From: JAQVEM01 sp964616545
GTDB taxonomy: Bacteria; Actinomycetota; Humimicrobiia; Humimicrobiales; Humimicrobiaceae
Assembly (NCBI GenBank): GCA_964616545.1
Contig: CAZTUA010000049.1
Span: forward strand, 1-16,975
DNA: 16,975 bases
Direction: 5' to 3'
The notes beneath the pieces are model-generated. The model saw nothing but the letters and a program-made list of their open reading frames with translations, was not told the DNA's origin and made no database searches. Numbering within the stretch: the stretch's first letter is position 1; every line of letters starts with the position of its first letter. Made by a program: the position numbers and the translations under genes. Shown one piece after another: positions 1 to 7,753 of this stretch.

Positions 1-884
1 CTGGCTATAAGAGCGGGGTTGATTTCAGACTGGGCTATTCACCGGAGCGAATAAACCCGGGGGATAAAGTCCATACTATAGAGAATATAGTAAAAGTAGT
101 ATCGGCTCAGGACGAAGCTTCGCTTTATATAATTGAAAAGGTATACTCAAAAATAATAAAGGCAGGAGTATACAGGGCAGAAAGTATTAAGGTGGCAGAA
201 GCAGCAAAGGTAATTGAAAATATCCAGAGGGACTTAAATATTGCCCTTGCAAATGAGCTTGCCATGATTTTTTCAAAAATGGGTATTGATTCATGGCAGG
301 TTTTTAATGCGGCAAAAACTAAGTGGAATTTTCTGGATTTTAAACCAGGTCTGGTAGGGGGTCATTGTATAGGTGTGGACCCATTTTATCTTACCTACAA
401 GGCATCTGAGCTTGAATACCATCCGGAAATAATACTTGCCGGAAGAAGAATAAATGATAATATGAGTTATTTTATAGGAAATGAAATATTAAAGAACATG
501 CTGGCCGACTCTGAGGTAAATGGTAAATTAAAAATAGCTTTATTTGGAATAACTTTTAAGGAAAATATTAAAGATATCAGGAACTCAAAGGTGGTTGACC
601 TCTGTAGATATTTAAAGCAATATGGTGTTGATGTTATGGTTTTTGACCCTGTAGCGGAGCGCGAACAGGTTTATAAAGAGTACGGGATAGAAATGGTTGA
701 ATACGGCGACATAAATAATATGGATGCTGCTGTTTTCTGTGTCGCCCACGATGATTTTAAAAAGATAGATTTATTAGAGCTTAAATCAAAATTCAGGAAT
801 AAATATCCTTATATTTTTGATGTTAAAGGTATTTTTAACATGGAAACTACTAAAAAAGCCGGATTTAAATACTGGAGGTTGTAA
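1..884 (+). CDS. UDP-N-acetylhexosamine 6-dehydrogenase (WbpA/TviB type), C-terminal part, cut by left edge
   Basis: The frame is open from the window edge (first whole codon at 3) to TAA at 882-884, giving 293 residues. Full-length relatives are roughly 420-440 residues, so the N-terminal NAD-binding Rossmann part lies outside. Visible family marks are YSPERINPGDK near the start (residues ~13-23), the active-site Cys motif GGHCIGVDP (Cys codon 366-368), and the C-terminal UDP-binding domain beginning ALFGITFKENIKDIRNSK. Members oxidise C6 of a UDP-sugar (UDP-GlcNAc, UDP-GalNAc or UDP-ManNAc) to the uronic acid in two NAD-dependent steps in the cytoplasm. The next gene is a WbpP/TviC-like epimerase, which favours the WbpA/TviB pathway to UDP-GlcNAcA or UDP-GalNAcA; the exact substrate is inferred. 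The GTG at 192 is internal and not a start, because conserved family sequence continues upstream. Confidence 0.9.
   Translation, partial: GYKSGVDFRLGYSPERINPGDKVHTIENIVKVVSAQDEASLYIIEKVYSKIIKAGVYRAESIKVAEAAKVIENIQRDLNIALANELAMIFSKMGIDSWQVFNAAKTKWNFLDFKPGLVGGHCIGVDPFYLTYKASELEYHPEIILAGRRINDNMSYFIGNEILKNMLADSEVNGKLKIALFGITFKENIKDIRNSKVVDLCRYLKQYGVDVMVFDPVAEREQVYKEYGIEMVEYGDINNMDAAVFCVAHDDFKKIDLLELKSKFRNKYPYIFDVKGIFNMETTKKAGFKYWRL
874..878 (+). promoter_or_regulatory. Shine-Dalgarno GGAGG for the epimerase gene
   Basis: GGAGG lies inside the last codons of the dehydrogenase gene. It is 8 nt upstream of the ATA codon at 887 in the epimerase frame. No ATG, GTG or TTG in that frame is suitably placed, so this site is the main evidence for where translation starts. 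Confidence 0.6.
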
Positions 885-886
885 AA

Positions 887-1891
887 ATAGATTTAAATTC
901 ATTAATAATCGATAATGATATAAAAAAATTAAAAATATTAATTACCGGTGCTGCAGGTTTTATAGGTTCAAATCTACTTGAATTTTTCCTAAAAAATGGT
1001 TTTAAGGTATGCGGCCTGGATAATTTTGCCACAGGCTCTAAAGCTAATATTGATGATGTAGTAAATACAGTATCTGCTGATAACCAGAGAGTAAAATTTG
1101 ATTTTATTGAAGGTGACATAAGAGATTACCATGACTGCTTAAAAGCTACGGAGGATATTGATATAGTTTTTCACCAGGCTGCTCTCGGCTCTGTTCAGAG
1201 ATCTATAGATAAGCCGGTTGATTCCAATGATTCCAATATTGGCGGCACTTTAAATATGCTAAAAGCTTCCAGAGAAAATAAGGTGGGTAGATTTATTTAC
1301 GCATCCTCTTCTTCTGTATATGGAGATTCTGAAGTTTTGCCCAAAAAAGAGGAAATGAATACCAATCCCAGATCAATATACGCGGTAACCAAGCTTGCTT
1401 CAGAGTATTATGTGAGATTGTTTTATAATATTTACAAACTTGAAACTGTTTCGCTGAGGTATTTTAATGTATTTGGAAAGAGGCAAAATCCTGATTCAAT
1501 TTATTCTGCAGTTATTCCCATATTTTTAAAGAATTTAAAATCAGGTAAGCCGTTAACCATATTCGGAGATGGGAACCAGAGCAGGGATTTTACCTATATT
1601 GATAATGTAATTTACGCTAATTATCTGGCTATGGTTTCAGGTAATGAAAAAGTTCCGGGAAATTATTACAATGTAGGATGCGGAGATAGAGTAAGCCTTA
1701 ATGAAATAGTAAAAAATCTGGAAGGAAAAACAAGTAAAAAAATTGAAATTATTTATAAAGAGGCAAGGAAAGGGGATGTAAGAAGCAGTCTGGCCTCGCT
1801 TGATAAAATAAAGGAAGATTTAAATTATAAGCCGGTAGTAAAATTTTTCTGCGGGCTTGATTTCCTGATAGATAAATTACATGCAGGATAG
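887..1891 (+). CDS. NAD-dependent UDP-N-acetylhexosamine 4-epimerase (WbpP/TviC type), apparent ATA start
   Basis: Extended SDR epimerase, 334 residues if started at ATA 887. The NAD-binding motif GAAGFIGS is encoded at 947-970. The family stretch FHQAALGSVQRSI follows, then SSSSVYGD and the catalytic YxxxK (Tyr 1379-1381, Lys 1391-1393). DFTYIDNV and YNVGCGDR lie further on. The HQAALGSV and VGCGDR blocks point to WbpP/TviC-type UDP-GlcNAc/GalNAc (or the uronic acid) 4-epimerases. The frame is open from 869, but the first ATG/GTG/TTG in frame is at 1256, which would remove the whole NAD-binding fold. The ATA at 887 sits 8 nt after GGAGG and gives 18 residues before ITGAAG, about what WbpP/TviC proteins have. 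It follows the dehydrogenase stop by 2 nt, so translational coupling is likely. A lost ATG or a sequence error is the alternative. Confidence 0.85.
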   Translation: MDLNSLIIDNDIKKLKILITGAAGFIGSNLLEFFLKNGFKVCGLDNFATGSKANIDDVVNTVSADNQRVKFDFIEGDIRDYHDCLKATEDIDIVFHQAALGSVQRSIDKPVDSNDSNIGGTLNMLKASRENKVGRFIYASSSSVYGDSEVLPKKEEMNTNPRSIYAVTKLASEYYVRLFYNIYKLETVSLRYFNVFGKRQNPDSIYSAVIPIFLKNLKSGKPLTIFGDGNQSRDFTYIDNVIYANYLAMVSGNEKVPGNYYNVGCGDRVSLNEIVKNLEGKTSKKIEIIYKEARKGDVRSSLASLDKIKEDLNYKPVVKFFCGLDFLIDKLHAG

Positions 1892-1927
1892 AGAATAATA
1901 TTAGTATATGGATTAAAAATTTTTATT

Positions 1928-3724
1928 ATGATTAAAAAAGTTTTTGGATTATTAACGAAAAGAGAAATAAACAGGCTTTATCTGCTTTTTGTGGTTATGG
2001 TAATTTCTGCAATTATTGAGGTTGTGGGTATTGCTTCAATTATGCCTTTTCTGGCCCTGATTACAGAACCGGACCTTATCAGGGAGAATGATATTCTTAA
2101 TAAAGTATATACTATGCTAAATTTCGAGAGCACAAACAGATTTCTTGTTTTTACCGGCATAGTGGTGCTGGTAATTCTCATAGTAAGTAACTTTCTGGTT
2201 TTCTTGACAAACTGGGGCCTTGCCCGCTTCTCCTGGATGAGGAGCCACTCTGTCTCAATACGCCTTCTGCGTAATTATTTATTTCAGCCATACAGCTTCT
2301 TTTTAAATCAGAATTCTGCATTGCTCGGGAAAAATATTCTTTCAGAAGTGCAGGTAGCTGTAAAGGGAGTTATTGTGCCACTGCTTGAAATTCTTTCAAG
2401 GGTAATAGTTGCCATCTTTATATTCATATTGCTTTTAGTTGTAGAGCCGATACTTGCATTTTCTTCAATAGTTATCCTCGGTGGCGCATATGTTTTAACT
2501 TACAGGATTATAAAGAGGAGACTGCAAATTAAAGGAAAGGAAAGATACAGGACAAATGCCGAAAAATTTAAAGCTGTAAACGAGGCATTTGGCGATATCA
2601 AACAGGTAAAGCTAATGGGGTGTGAAAAATTCTTTTTGAAGCGTTTTTCAAAACCTTCAATTGAAAATGCCAAACATAATGCATCTGCACAGATTATAGG
2701 ACTAATCCCCAGGTACATAATTGAAATTATAGCCTTTGGTGGAATCATAATTGTCGTTTTATATTTTTTAATTGTAAAGGGCGAGCTGGGGGAATTCTTA
2801 CCTATAATTGGCCTCTATGCAGTTTCCGTGTATCGCCTGCTTCCTTCTATTCAGTCTATTTTTTCCAATGTGGCACATGTCCGTTTTAACGCCCAGGGAA
2901 TTGATGCACTGTTTGAAGAAATGTTATCTTTTAAAGATACAAAAGTTTCTGCTTCGTTAGGAAAGAAGAAAGTTGAGCTGCTACCTTTCAAAGAAGTACT
3001 TGAGTTAAAAAATATCACATACACATACCCTGAAACTGACAGGCCTGTTATAAAGGATCTCAATATTAAAATCAATATCAATACATCTATTGCTTTTACC
3101 GGTGCCACGGGTGCAGGTAAGACTACTATTGCTAATATCATTCTGGGGCTCCTGGGGCCTGATTCAGGAAAAATGGTTGTAGATGGGGCAGAAATTACCG
3201 ATGAAAACCTCGCATCCTGGCAGAGGAATCTCGGCTATATACCACAGGATATTTATTTACAGCATAATACAGTTATAAGTAATATAACATTCGGTGTACC
3301 TGAAGATAGGGTAGATATGGATTCTGTAATAAATGCTGCAAAGATTGCCAATATCCACGATTTTATAATGAATGAATTGCCCCAGCAGTATAATACTATT
3401 GTAGGAGAGAGAGGGGTACGCTTAAGTGGCGGGCAGAGACAGAGAATTGGTATTGCCAGAGCTCTCTACCATGACCCGGCAGTACTTGTCCTTGATGAAG
3501 CGACCAGTGCCCTGGATGGCGCAACCGAGCATGAAGTGTTTAAAGCCATTGAAAATATAGCAAAAACTAAAACTCTTATAATAATTGCTCATCGGCTAAC
3601 AACTATTCAGGATTGTGATGTTATTTATGTTATGGAAAAAGGAGAAGTTGCCGGTACTGGTAAATATAATGAATTACTGGAAACAAATAAAACTTTCAGG
3701 AAAATTGCCAAAGTAAGCTCATAG
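1928..3724 (+). CDS. ABC-type glycolipid flippase (PglK/MsbA-like, fused permease-ATPase)
   Basis: A 598-residue half-transporter of the type IV (MsbA-like) exporter fold. Hydrophobic helices lie at about residues 18-45, 72-96, 148-194 (two) and 260-308 (two), making a six-helix permease domain. The nucleotide-binding domain starts near residue 355: Walker A GATGAGKTT at 392-400, signature LSGGQ at 499-503, Walker B VLVLDEAT ending in D523/E524, and H-loop His 555. The N-terminus, with the IIEVVGIASIMPFLALI block, resembles PglK, which flips undecaprenyl-PP-linked oligosaccharides from the cytoplasmic to the outer face. The position after two nucleotide-sugar genes supports a lipid-linked glycan substrate. 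No clear Shine-Dalgarno is seen before ATG 1928. The gene ends 8 nt from the convergent aldo/keto reductase gene. A general lipid or drug exporter is less likely in this context. Confidence 0.88.
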   Translation: MIKKVFGLLTKREINRLYLLFVVMVISAIIEVVGIASIMPFLALITEPDLIRENDILNKVYTMLNFESTNRFLVFTGIVVLVILIVSNFLVFLTNWGLARFSWMRSHSVSIRLLRNYLFQPYSFFLNQNSALLGKNILSEVQVAVKGVIVPLLEILSRVIVAIFIFILLLVVEPILAFSSIVILGGAYVLTYRIIKRRLQIKGKERYRTNAEKFKAVNEAFGDIKQVKLMGCEKFFLKRFSKPSIENAKHNASAQIIGLIPRYIIEIIAFGGIIIVVLYFLIVKGELGEFLPIIGLYAVSVYRLLPSIQSIFSNVAHVRFNAQGIDALFEEMLSFKDTKVSASLGKKKVELLPFKEVLELKNITYTYPETDRPVIKDLNIKININTSIAFTGATGAGKTTIANIILGLLGPDSGKMVVDGAEITDENLASWQRNLGYIPQDIYLQHNTVISNITFGVPEDRVDMDSVINAAKIANIHDFIMNELPQQYNTIVGERGVRLSGGQRQRIGIARALYHDPAVLVLDEATSALDGATEHEVFKAIENIAKTKTLIIIAHRLTTIQDCDVIYVMEKGEVAGTGKYNELLETNKTFRKIAKVSS

Positions 3725-3732
3725 TTTTATTT

Positions 3733-4527
3733 TTAAGATTCCAGCATTTCCTTTACATGCTTCATGTTCTTAACTCCGAATATTACCTTATCAATCTTCG
3801 GGTGGTCCAGCACGAATTGGCGGGCAGCTTCAGCCAGATTGCCTTTAATGTTAAGCTTTTCTATTTGGGCCAGAACCTCTTTTAAGCGCTCTCCTTTTAA
3901 CCACTGGCTCCTGTGGTCTTCTTCAGGAAAGGTAGTGGAAGCTGTAAGCGAGCCTGACAGTATGCCACTTGCAAGCGGAGAACGCCCGTAAAAAACTTTA
4001 GAGAAATAGTTTTTCTTTTCAAAATTCCTGTCAATAATATTGGCATCGTCCTGTATCACGTCAAACTTTTTTAAGTCTACTTCGCTGGAATAATCCCAGT
4101 CCCTTGCCAGGCATATTCCGCTGAGTTTGATTTTTTCTTCTTTTTTTAATACGTCCATCCATGAGAATATTTCGCCGTAGTTATCTATGCCGCGGGGGTT
4201 ATGAAGAAATAAAATATTGATACTATCACGTTTTAGCCTTTTCAGGCTCTGGTTAAAAGATTCTTTAACTGCTTCTGTATCAAAACATTTGCCGGTAAAA
4301 GGAATATTTCCTATTTTAGTATTTATCAGAATGTCCTCTTTGCCTTTAAATACATTGCCCAGGCAGAATTCTGCAAATCCATTACCATAACTTGGCGAGG
4401 TATCGTATTCTTTTATTCCTTTAGAATAAGAATACTCAAGTACATCCTGGATTATTTTAAGCTTTACATTTCCATAGTCTCCGCTCAGGCCCCAGGTGCC
4501 TATTACTATTTTATTGATTTTTTCCAT
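3733..4527 (-). CDS. Aldo/keto reductase family protein
   Basis: A 264-residue (beta/alpha)8-barrel oxidoreductase. The catalytic tetrad is visible: Asp42 and Tyr47 in YDTSPSYG, Lys71 in INTKIG, and His109 in LFLHNP. The length is at the short end for the family (about 270-330). The C-terminal VIFGVKNMKHVKEML matches the usual NADP-binding helix region. Members reduce aldehydes or ketones with NAD(P)H. The start ATG lies inside the end of the upstream radical SAM gene (17-nt overlap), with GAGG 11 nt before it, so the two proteins are very probably translationally coupled and act in one pathway. A role in handling a keto- or aldehydo-sugar made by the radical enzyme is inferred only. The gene runs against the flanking + strand glycan genes. 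Confidence 0.87.
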   Translation of the reverse strand: MEKINKIVIGTWGLSGDYGNVKLKIIQDVLEYSYSKGIKEYDTSPSYGNGFAEFCLGNVFKGKEDILINTKIGNIPFTGKCFDTEAVKESFNQSLKRLKRDSINILFLHNPRGIDNYGEIFSWMDVLKKEEKIKLSGICLARDWDYSSEVDLKKFDVIQDDANIIDRNFEKKNYFSKVFYGRSPLASGILSGSLTASTTFPEEDHRSQWLKGERLKEVLAQIEKLNIKGNLAEAARQFVLDHPKIDKVIFGVKNMKHVKEMLES

Positions 4528-5899
4528 TTCTAACCAACCTCACAAAATTCTCTTTATAATAATTTAATTTTTCAAAAGATATCAATGCTGACCTGGATAA
4601 TGTCCTTAGCTGTCCGTCAACATCATTTTCATATTCATTAAAATATTTTAGCTTACTTGCTTTTGCCTGTTCTGTAGTTCCGATATATGGTGAGAAGAAA
4701 GCTACTGTTATGTTATCCGGATTGAGCCGCCTGTTAAGTTCTATGCTATCAAGTATCATCTGCTCTGTCTGGTTGGGAAGGCCGATTATATTATAGCTGG
4801 TTCTTTTTATTCCTGTCTTCCTTAAAATATCAAATGCATTGGTAAGCTGTTTCTGGGAAACGTATCTGTTAAGAGAGCCTTTCCTGAAAGATTCTTCTGC
4901 TATTTCTATGCCCATTCCCACGCCATCAACTTTTAGATTTTTTAAAACATCTGCGGTTCTCTCATTTATCCCTTCTGCACGGGTTTCAATATACATAAAT
5001 ATATCCAGATGTTTTATCAATTCTGCAACTTTATTTAGAACTGGTAAGGGTATTGATAGGAAGTTTGCATCCTGACATCTAATCATTTTAATATTAAAAT
5101 TATTTGATATATATTCTAATTCCCTGGCAATATTTTCTGCACTTTTATGTCTGAAATACTTTCTTGCATTTAAAAGTACTCCGTTTTTTGCCCTGGTGAA
5201 GCCGTAGTATCTCTGGGTTATGGTCTCCACGCAATAACTGCAATTATAGACACAACCCCGTGACATCTCATAGTCAATTGCTCTTAAAACGTCACCCTGG
5301 TACGGCCTGTAAAATACCTGATCATCAAATAGGGAATAATCATAAAGGCCTGTATTATTTAAATCCAGGGGCTTTCTGGCATATAGGAAACGCTTTGACC
5401 TGTCAGGGGAGCTAAGAAATTTTACCAGTACCTCCTCGGATTCACCCACTATAAAAATATCAATATTTTTAAAGACTTCCAGAGCCTTTTCCCTGAGAGC
5501 AGTTACTTGGAAACCTCCTGCCATCTTTACTGCATCGGTTTTAACTTTTCCCATCAGCTCATTCCCGTATTGAACATTAACATACTCTCCTTCTCCGTGA
5601 AGGTGCGATGATATGGCAGAGACCAGGATTACATCGGGCTTAAAATCATCAATTGTATTCTGGAGATCTCCGGTCAGGCTGGAATCTTTATATTTTATGT
5701 AATTATTATAATCTGATTTTTTATACTGCAGGTTCGTGGTATTATAACCCAGTTCATTTAGCTGCCAGGACCGGTAAAATGTACAGTCAAAAAGTTTTAC
5801 TTTGTGTCCGTGTTTTTTTAAGATTGCAGAATGGCTGGCTATCCAGATAGAAGTTATACCTCTTCCCCATCTATTGGGGTTTATTAATAATACCCGCAT
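4511..5899 (-). CDS. B12-binding-domain-type radical SAM protein of unknown substrate
   Basis: A 462-residue protein. Residues 1-165 look like the B12-binding Rossmann domain: LLINPN at 4-9, the PDVILVSAISSH block at 88-99, a Gly-Gly turn at 128-129 and GESEE at 152-156. However, no DxHxxG cobalt-ligand motif is present. The radical SAM cluster motif is CVYNCSYC, Cys216, Cys220 and Cys223 (Cx3Cx2C), followed by a barrel with ETRAEGI and GIEIAEE blocks. Members use a [4Fe-4S] cluster and SAM to make a 5'-deoxyadenosyl radical for methylation, rearrangement or epimerisation. The AAGGT five to nine nt before the ATG is a good RBS. It is the first gene of a two-gene - strand unit with the aldo/keto reductase. 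The substrate is not recognisable; the location suggests a sugar or lipid-linked sugar. Confidence 0.85.
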   Translation of the reverse strand: MRVLLINPNRWGRGITSIWIASHSAILKKHGHKVKLFDCTFYRSWQLNELGYNTTNLQYKKSDYNNYIKYKDSSLTGDLQNTIDDFKPDVILVSAISSHLHGEGEYVNVQYGNELMGKVKTDAVKMAGGFQVTALREKALEVFKNIDIFIVGESEEVLVKFLSSPDRSKRFLYARKPLDLNNTGLYDYSLFDDQVFYRPYQGDVLRAIDYEMSRGCVYNCSYCVETITQRYYGFTRAKNGVLLNARKYFRHKSAENIARELEYISNNFNIKMIRCQDANFLSIPLPVLNKVAELIKHLDIFMYIETRAEGINERTADVLKNLKVDGVGMGIEIAEESFRKGSLNRYVSQKQLTNAFDILRKTGIKRTSYNIIGLPNQTEQMILDSIELNRRLNPDNITVAFFSPYIGTTEQAKASKLKYFNEYENDVDGQLRTLSRSALISFEKLNYYKENFVRLVRNGKNQ

Positions 5900-5977
5900 T
5901 TTTACCTTATTTTTTTAAAGATTAAAATTGACAAATGCAAAAATAAATAGAAATATTTTTGAATTCTTTAACATTTT

Positions 5978-6009
5978 AATACATGTTCCGATTTATTAAA
6001 ACATGTATT
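5978..6009. repeat. Perfect 10-bp inverted repeat, possible operator in divergent region
   Basis: AATACATGTT at 5978-5987 and AACATGTATT at 6000-6009 are exact reverse complements separated by 12 bp. Each arm holds the palindrome ACATGT. The repeat lies between the radical SAM gene (start 5899, - strand) and the promoter at 6054-6082, so it is well placed for a regulator acting on one or both directions. It has no T tract and little GC, so it is not a good terminator. No DNA-binding protein for it is encoded next to it. Confidence 0.55.
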
Positions 6010-6053
6010 GTTATATATACTGATATGATTGAAACATAGACCAGAGAAGGATT

Positions 6054-6082
6054 TTGCCATAGGGTGCTTTTTATCTTATAAT
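6054..6082 (+). promoter_or_regulatory. Sigma70-type promoter for the 6131 gene
   Basis: The -35 TTGCCA at 6054-6059 (5 of 6 consensus) is separated by exactly 17 bp from the -10 TATAAT at 6077-6082 (6 of 6). Predicted transcription start is near 6089, leaving about 40 nt of leader before ATG 6131. It is the strongest promoter match in the window and probably drives the block 6131-12728. Confidence 0.7.
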
Positions 6083-6130
6083 TTGCCTGTATTTAAAATA
6101 TCATTGGGCATATATACTGAGAAAAGGCTT

Positions 6131-7606
6131 ATGAAAAAAATACTTTATCTTCCGATTGAAACAATTGCACGTGAATTTAATGCCAGGATGCTTCTTGCCA
6201 GTGAAGCAATATCCAGAGGCTATAATGTTATTATAGGAGAAAAACACAGTGTATATAAGGCGGCAGAGATCTTAAAAGGTGGTATATATTTTTATAAATC
6301 ACATGCTGAAAATAATTTTCCAAAAAATAAATCATCGGATGGCAATGATTTTAAATTTTTATCCCTTGACGAGGAAGGGCTTGTATTTGTAGATGATGAG
6401 GAGTACCTGCTTAATTCAAAACCCCATGAACTTGACCATCTGGATATTATTTTTACCTGGGGTTCTCATCAGAAGGATGTGCTCATTAAAGAAAACCCTG
6501 AACTAAAAGCAAAAACGGTTCCGATAGGCAATCCCCGTTTTGACCTTCTCAGACAGGAATTCAGGGTTCTGTATGAAGCTGAAAGCAGGGAAGTATGCAG
6601 CAGGTGGGGAAAATACATCCTTATTAATACAAATTTTGTGCCCGGCAATTTCAGCAGGCTATATGGCTGTAGCTATGTGGAATCAAGGGAGCATCAGTTT
6701 TTAAATATCATCGGGCGCACTCCGTCGGAAAATGAAAGAGATTTTATCAGGGCAGAAGCAGGATATTATAAAAGATTGTTTGACCAGTATGTTGAGATGA
6801 TAAAAGTCATTTCTGCAAAGTTTCCCGGTATGAAATTTATCTTAAGGCCTCATCCAAGCGAAGATATTATTAACTGGAAAGAAGCATTAAAAGGTCTGGA
6901 TAATGTACATGTAATCTTTAAAGGTAATGCAGCTGAATGGATACTGGGAGCTCTGGCAGTTATACATACCGGGTGTACAACCGGGATTGAATCATGGGTA
7001 CTGGGAAAAATAGTAATTGCTTATAACCAGAATGAAGGTGAAGGCGTGGAACCACCTCTTCCTAATAAATTTGGAATAAGGATAAATAATGAGGAGAATC
7101 TATGTTCTGTGCTGGGGGAAATTATAAATGAGGAGTTAAAATATGAAGTTGACAGCGATCAGATGAAAATTGCTAAATCTTATATTGAAAGTGTGGATGG
7201 CAATTATTCGTTTAAAAGATTTATGGACGCCATTGATAGTATGTTTTCCATGAAAAATATCGAGTCAGTGGCAATAAACAAAAATGATTATCATAAACTA
7301 AAAAGGATAGAAAATATTAAAGGTGCCATAAAAATAAAGATTTTAAAATTTTTAAGTAAAGTCCAGCCATTTATAAAAAGGATATTCGGCAGAAAAATTT
7401 ACAGGCTTATTTATGGTTATTTTGATAAATACCCCGGCCTGTTTGCCCAATTCAAAAAGTTTCCTGAGCTTAAATCAGGGGAAATTAAGGATAAACTATC
7501 TACTTATGATGAGATTTTTTGTAAAAAACATACAAATGGCTATTCAATAAAAAAAATAGCTACAGATACATTTTTAATTAGCAACAAGCAAACAAAGAAA
7601 CCATAG
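6131..7606 (+). CDS. GT-B-like surface carbohydrate biosynthesis protein
   Basis: A 491-residue protein starting MKKILYLPIETIAREFNARM. It resembles 'surface carbohydrate biosynthesis' proteins, which are distantly related to GT-B and CDP-glycerol glycerophosphotransferase-like enzymes. Visible motifs are SLDEEGL at 78-84, GNPRFDLL at 133-140, RPHPSED at 239-245 (His241) and HTGCTTGIESW from His279 (Glu287). The RPHP and H-T-G...E blocks match the nucleotide-binding half of such transferases. The C-terminal ~110 residues are basic and AT-rich in codon use, perhaps a membrane-contact region. It probably transfers a sugar or polyol phosphate in the cytoplasm; donor and acceptor are unknown. I chose ATG 6131 over the in-frame TTG at 6029 because the conserved N-terminus starts there and a strong promoter overlaps the intervening stretch. 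Confidence 0.75.
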   Translation: MKKILYLPIETIAREFNARMLLASEAISRGYNVIIGEKHSVYKAAEILKGGIYFYKSHAENNFPKNKSSDGNDFKFLSLDEEGLVFVDDEEYLLNSKPHELDHLDIIFTWGSHQKDVLIKENPELKAKTVPIGNPRFDLLRQEFRVLYEAESREVCSRWGKYILINTNFVPGNFSRLYGCSYVESREHQFLNIIGRTPSENERDFIRAEAGYYKRLFDQYVEMIKVISAKFPGMKFILRPHPSEDIINWKEALKGLDNVHVIFKGNAAEWILGALAVIHTGCTTGIESWVLGKIVIAYNQNEGEGVEPPLPNKFGIRINNEENLCSVLGEIINEELKYEVDSDQMKIAKSYIESVDGNYSFKRFMDAIDSMFSMKNIESVAINKNDYHKLKRIENIKGAIKIKILKFLSKVQPFIKRIFGRKIYRLIYGYFDKYPGLFAQFKKFPELKSGEIKDKLSTYDEIFCKKHTNGYSIKKIATDTFLISNKQTKKP

Positions 7607-7712
7607 GCAAATTTTTATTTAAAATTGATTTTCCTTTAACGTTATCCTATCATTGACTAAGTTTAATATATTTTATATGAAGTGACATAAATGTTTATGG
7701 AAAGCAAAGCGG

Positions 7713-7733
7713 TAATTTTATCTTGTAAAATTA
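7713..7733. repeat. Short AT-only inverted repeat before the GT4 gene
   Basis: TAATTTTA (7713-7720) and TAAAATTA (7726-7733) are exact reverse complements around a 5-nt loop TCTTG. The site is 20 nt upstream of ATG 7754 in a 147-nt gap. All stem pairs are A-T, so a hairpin would be weak; it may be a protein site or chance in AT-rich DNA. Confidence 0.3.
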
Positions 7734-7753
7734 ACTAAACTACTGGAAAAGAT

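Noticed and set aside
192..194. GTG at 192 as the start of the dehydrogenase
   Set aside because: YSPERINPGDK and other conserved residues are encoded upstream in the same frame up to the window edge.
869..884. -1 ribosomal frameshift fusing the dehydrogenase to the epimerase
   Set aside because: No slippery heptamer in the overlap; an RBS followed by an initiation codon explains the layout better.
1256..1258. ATG at 1256 as the start of the epimerase
   Set aside because: It would remove the NAD-binding domain, which is intact upstream in the same frame.
5929..5957. Perfect TTGACA at 5929-5934 as a + strand -35
   Set aside because: The hexamer 17 bp downstream (AATATT) is a poor -10, and a much better promoter lies at 6054-6082.
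6029..6130. TTG at 6029 as the start of the surface carbohydrate protein gene
   Set aside because: The stretch holds a strong promoter and encodes no family-like sequence; ATG 6131 gives the natural N-terminus.
7653..7679. TTGACT...TATATG as a promoter for the GT4 gene at 7754
   Set aside because: The spacing is 15 bp and the -10 is weak; common by chance in AT-rich DNA.
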